Assembly: GCF_001700325.1 (NCBI RefSeq)
Contig: NZ_MATO01000037.1
Location: 62,001 to 126,000 of the forward strand
Direction: 5' to 3'
DNA from: Caryophanon latum
Lineage (GTDB): Bacteria; Bacillota; Bacilli; Bacillales_A; Planococcaceae
Length of the DNA: 64,000 nucleotides
Within the stretch, counting starts at the first letter, position 1, and every line of letters starts with the position of its first letter. This document shows, in pieces, positions 63,033 to 64,000 of the stretch. Position numbers and translations under genes: made by a program. The notes under the pieces were generated by a model. It worked only from the letters and a program-made list of their open reading frames with translations. It ran no database searches and had not been told where the DNA came from.

Positions 63033-64000
63033 TTGTTTAAATCATCTCGTAATCGCTACTCAGTTCGTAATAAAGTGGTGACGATGCTCGCTACAGTCGC
63101 TCTCGCAACGACAACGGTTGCACCTGCTGCGTTTGCACAAGAAGTAGCTGCAACCGAAACACAATCTGTACAATTTGAAACGTATTATAAATATGCAACA
63201 AATAGCGCTAGCTTTGCGATGTTAAATACAAAGCCTGCCATCGTGGAAAAAACAGCGAACGGCTACAACGTCACAGTGCAAGTATCAGGTTATAGCATTT
63301 TCACAAAGTTTGAAATTGACGGGCAGCAAGGTGTCACAGGTACATCGTATGAAGAAGACGGTACAGACCGCCAAGGCAACCCGACGAAAGTGACGTATAC
63401 GAACGTTCACTTCACATTTGACTCAATCGACGCAGTCAAAAAAGCAACAGTTGCATATACAGCTGTTACACCAGGTGGCACGTTTACAAATACACACGAT
63501 TTTGAAGTAGACTTCACACCTGGTGAGTACGACCCGTCGATCGTGCAACCTGAAACGTATTACAAAGGTGAAGTAAATAGCCGCCACTTCTCGATGTTAA
63601 CGAGCAAGCCAGCTAAAGTTGTGTACGCAAGCAAAAAATATAGCGTAACGCTTGACGTATCGGGCTACAGCATTTTCACAGCGTTCACAATCGATGGACA
63701 GCAAGGTGTTGCCGGTGAAGCATATACAGAGGGTGACAAAACGTTTACACCTGTTACATTTACGTTCGATTCACTTGATGCGGTAAAACAAGCGACGGTC
63801 GCGTATAAAGCAGGCAATCGCGATATGAGCCACGACTTTGAAATCGACTTCACACCTGGTGAATATACAGGCGCAATCGAGCAAAATATCGAGTCGTACT
63901 ACAACTACACGACAAATAGCACACACTTCTCAGCAATTACGAACAAACCTGCTGTCATTTCAACAAAAAATGGCGTATCAACGGTAACGTTAGCGGTAAG
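63033..64000 (+). CDS. NEAT-domain surface protein, 5' part (3' end beyond window)
   Basis: The start is a TTG with GGAGGA upstream; 322 residues are visible. Residues 1-35 are a signal peptide (basic start, hydrophobic core, cleavage after AFA). Three tandem NEAT-like domains follow, at about 48-165, 172-278 and from 286 on, each opening with Y-Y-x-x-x-x-N-S-x-x-F/H and K-P-A and containing SGYSIFT.F.IDGQQG. NEAT domains bind heme or hemoglobin in Isd-type iron uptake, and the Fur box fits this. In domains 1 and 2 the heme-binding Y-x3-Y near the end is replaced (THDFEVDF, SHDFEIDF), so these two may not bind heme in the usual way. An anchor (LPXTG or SLH) would lie outside the window. Confidence 0.82.
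   Translation, partial: MFKSSRNRYSVRNKVVTMLATVALATTTVAPAAFAQEVAATETQSVQFETYYKYATNSASFAMLNTKPAIVEKTANGYNVTVQVSGYSIFTKFEIDGQQGVTGTSYEEDGTDRQGNPTKVTYTNVHFTFDSIDAVKKATVAYTAVTPGGTFTNTHDFEVDFTPGEYDPSIVQPETYYKGEVNSRHFSMLTSKPAKVVYASKKYSVTLDVSGYSIFTAFTIDGQQGVAGEAYTEGDKTFTPVTFTFDSLDAVKQATVAYKAGNRDMSHDFEIDFTPGEYTGAIEQNIESYYNYTTNSTHFSAITNKPAVISTKNGVSTVTLAV

Noticed and set aside
1-64000. CRISPR arrays, phage modules, tRNA or rRNA genes
   Set aside because: No regularly spaced direct repeats, no phage structural genes and no cloverleaf or rRNA-like sequence was seen.

Overview
The window looks like chromosomal DNA of a low-to-mid GC Gram-positive bacterium of the Bacillales, most likely Planococcaceae (Caryophanon/Kurthia/Solibacillus type). 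Reasons: strong AGGAGG-type ribosome binding sites with frequent GTG/TTG starts, intrinsic terminators after most units, Bacillus-type families (YusW-like lipoprotein, YclM-type aspartokinase, type II pantothenate kinase, CvfC, BstA/YfiT, a YqxD-type protein, DUF4003, paired small multidrug resistance proteins), and dispersed intergenic repeats with the 'pressed' GGAGTCCGCCTC-type core that I recall from Bacillaceae genomes. The genus is inference. I saw no rRNA, tRNA, CRISPR array, phage or intact transposase.

Layout. 1-6.8 kb: end of heme O synthase (ctaB), a LysR regulator, a 974-residue exported helical-repeat protein and a DUF2785 protein. 6.9-15.4 kb (reverse strand): a heterodimeric ABC exporter with one degenerate ATP site, a membrane glycerophosphodiesterase, and a RavA/ViaA-like AAA+/VWA pair followed by a small membrane protein. 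16-25.5 kb: a beta-helix protein, aspartokinase, a permuted NlpC/P60-like protein, a deoxyribosyltransferase next to topoisomerase III, a hydrolase, an acetyltransferase and a uridine-kinase-like protein. 26-31.3 kb: small unknown proteins, a Sel1-repeat protein, a TetR/SMR-pair drug or guanidinium efflux operon with a palindromic operator, and an odd ion channel coupled to siroheme synthesis.

31.3-40.6 kb (reverse strand): YfiT/BstA, MFS transporter and TetR (yfiRST-like), preceded by cvfC and an ABC-F translation factor, then nitroreductase, DUF4003 and formate-THF ligase. 40.7-50.3 kb: cold shock protein, YusW-like lipoprotein, serine acetyltransferase, two LysR proteins facing an EamA exporter and an Est30-like esterase, a SEC-C protein, a chemoreceptor. 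50.3-64 kb: small zinc protein, RNase H-like protein, pantothenate kinase, lipid kinase, second chemoreceptor, squalene/phytoene synthase-like protein, D-serine dehydratase operon, NADP-glutamate dehydrogenase, a divergent PurC-like enzyme behind an inverted PurBox pair, oligoendopeptidase F, and an iron-regulated NEAT-domain surface protein cut by the window edge.

The most striking feature is not a gene. At least eleven miniature inverted-repeat elements lie in the intergenic gaps. They fall into three end families (here A, B, C) with 9-bp or 8-bp flanking duplications that can be read directly, and they exchange internal modules. Two B copies have perfect 8-bp target duplications, and two C copies sit in the same CTATATA target. 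The second theme is standard families with altered key residues: a PurC-like enzyme, a squalene-synthase-like enzyme, NEAT domains without the heme tyrosines, and a channel with GYA in place of GYG.
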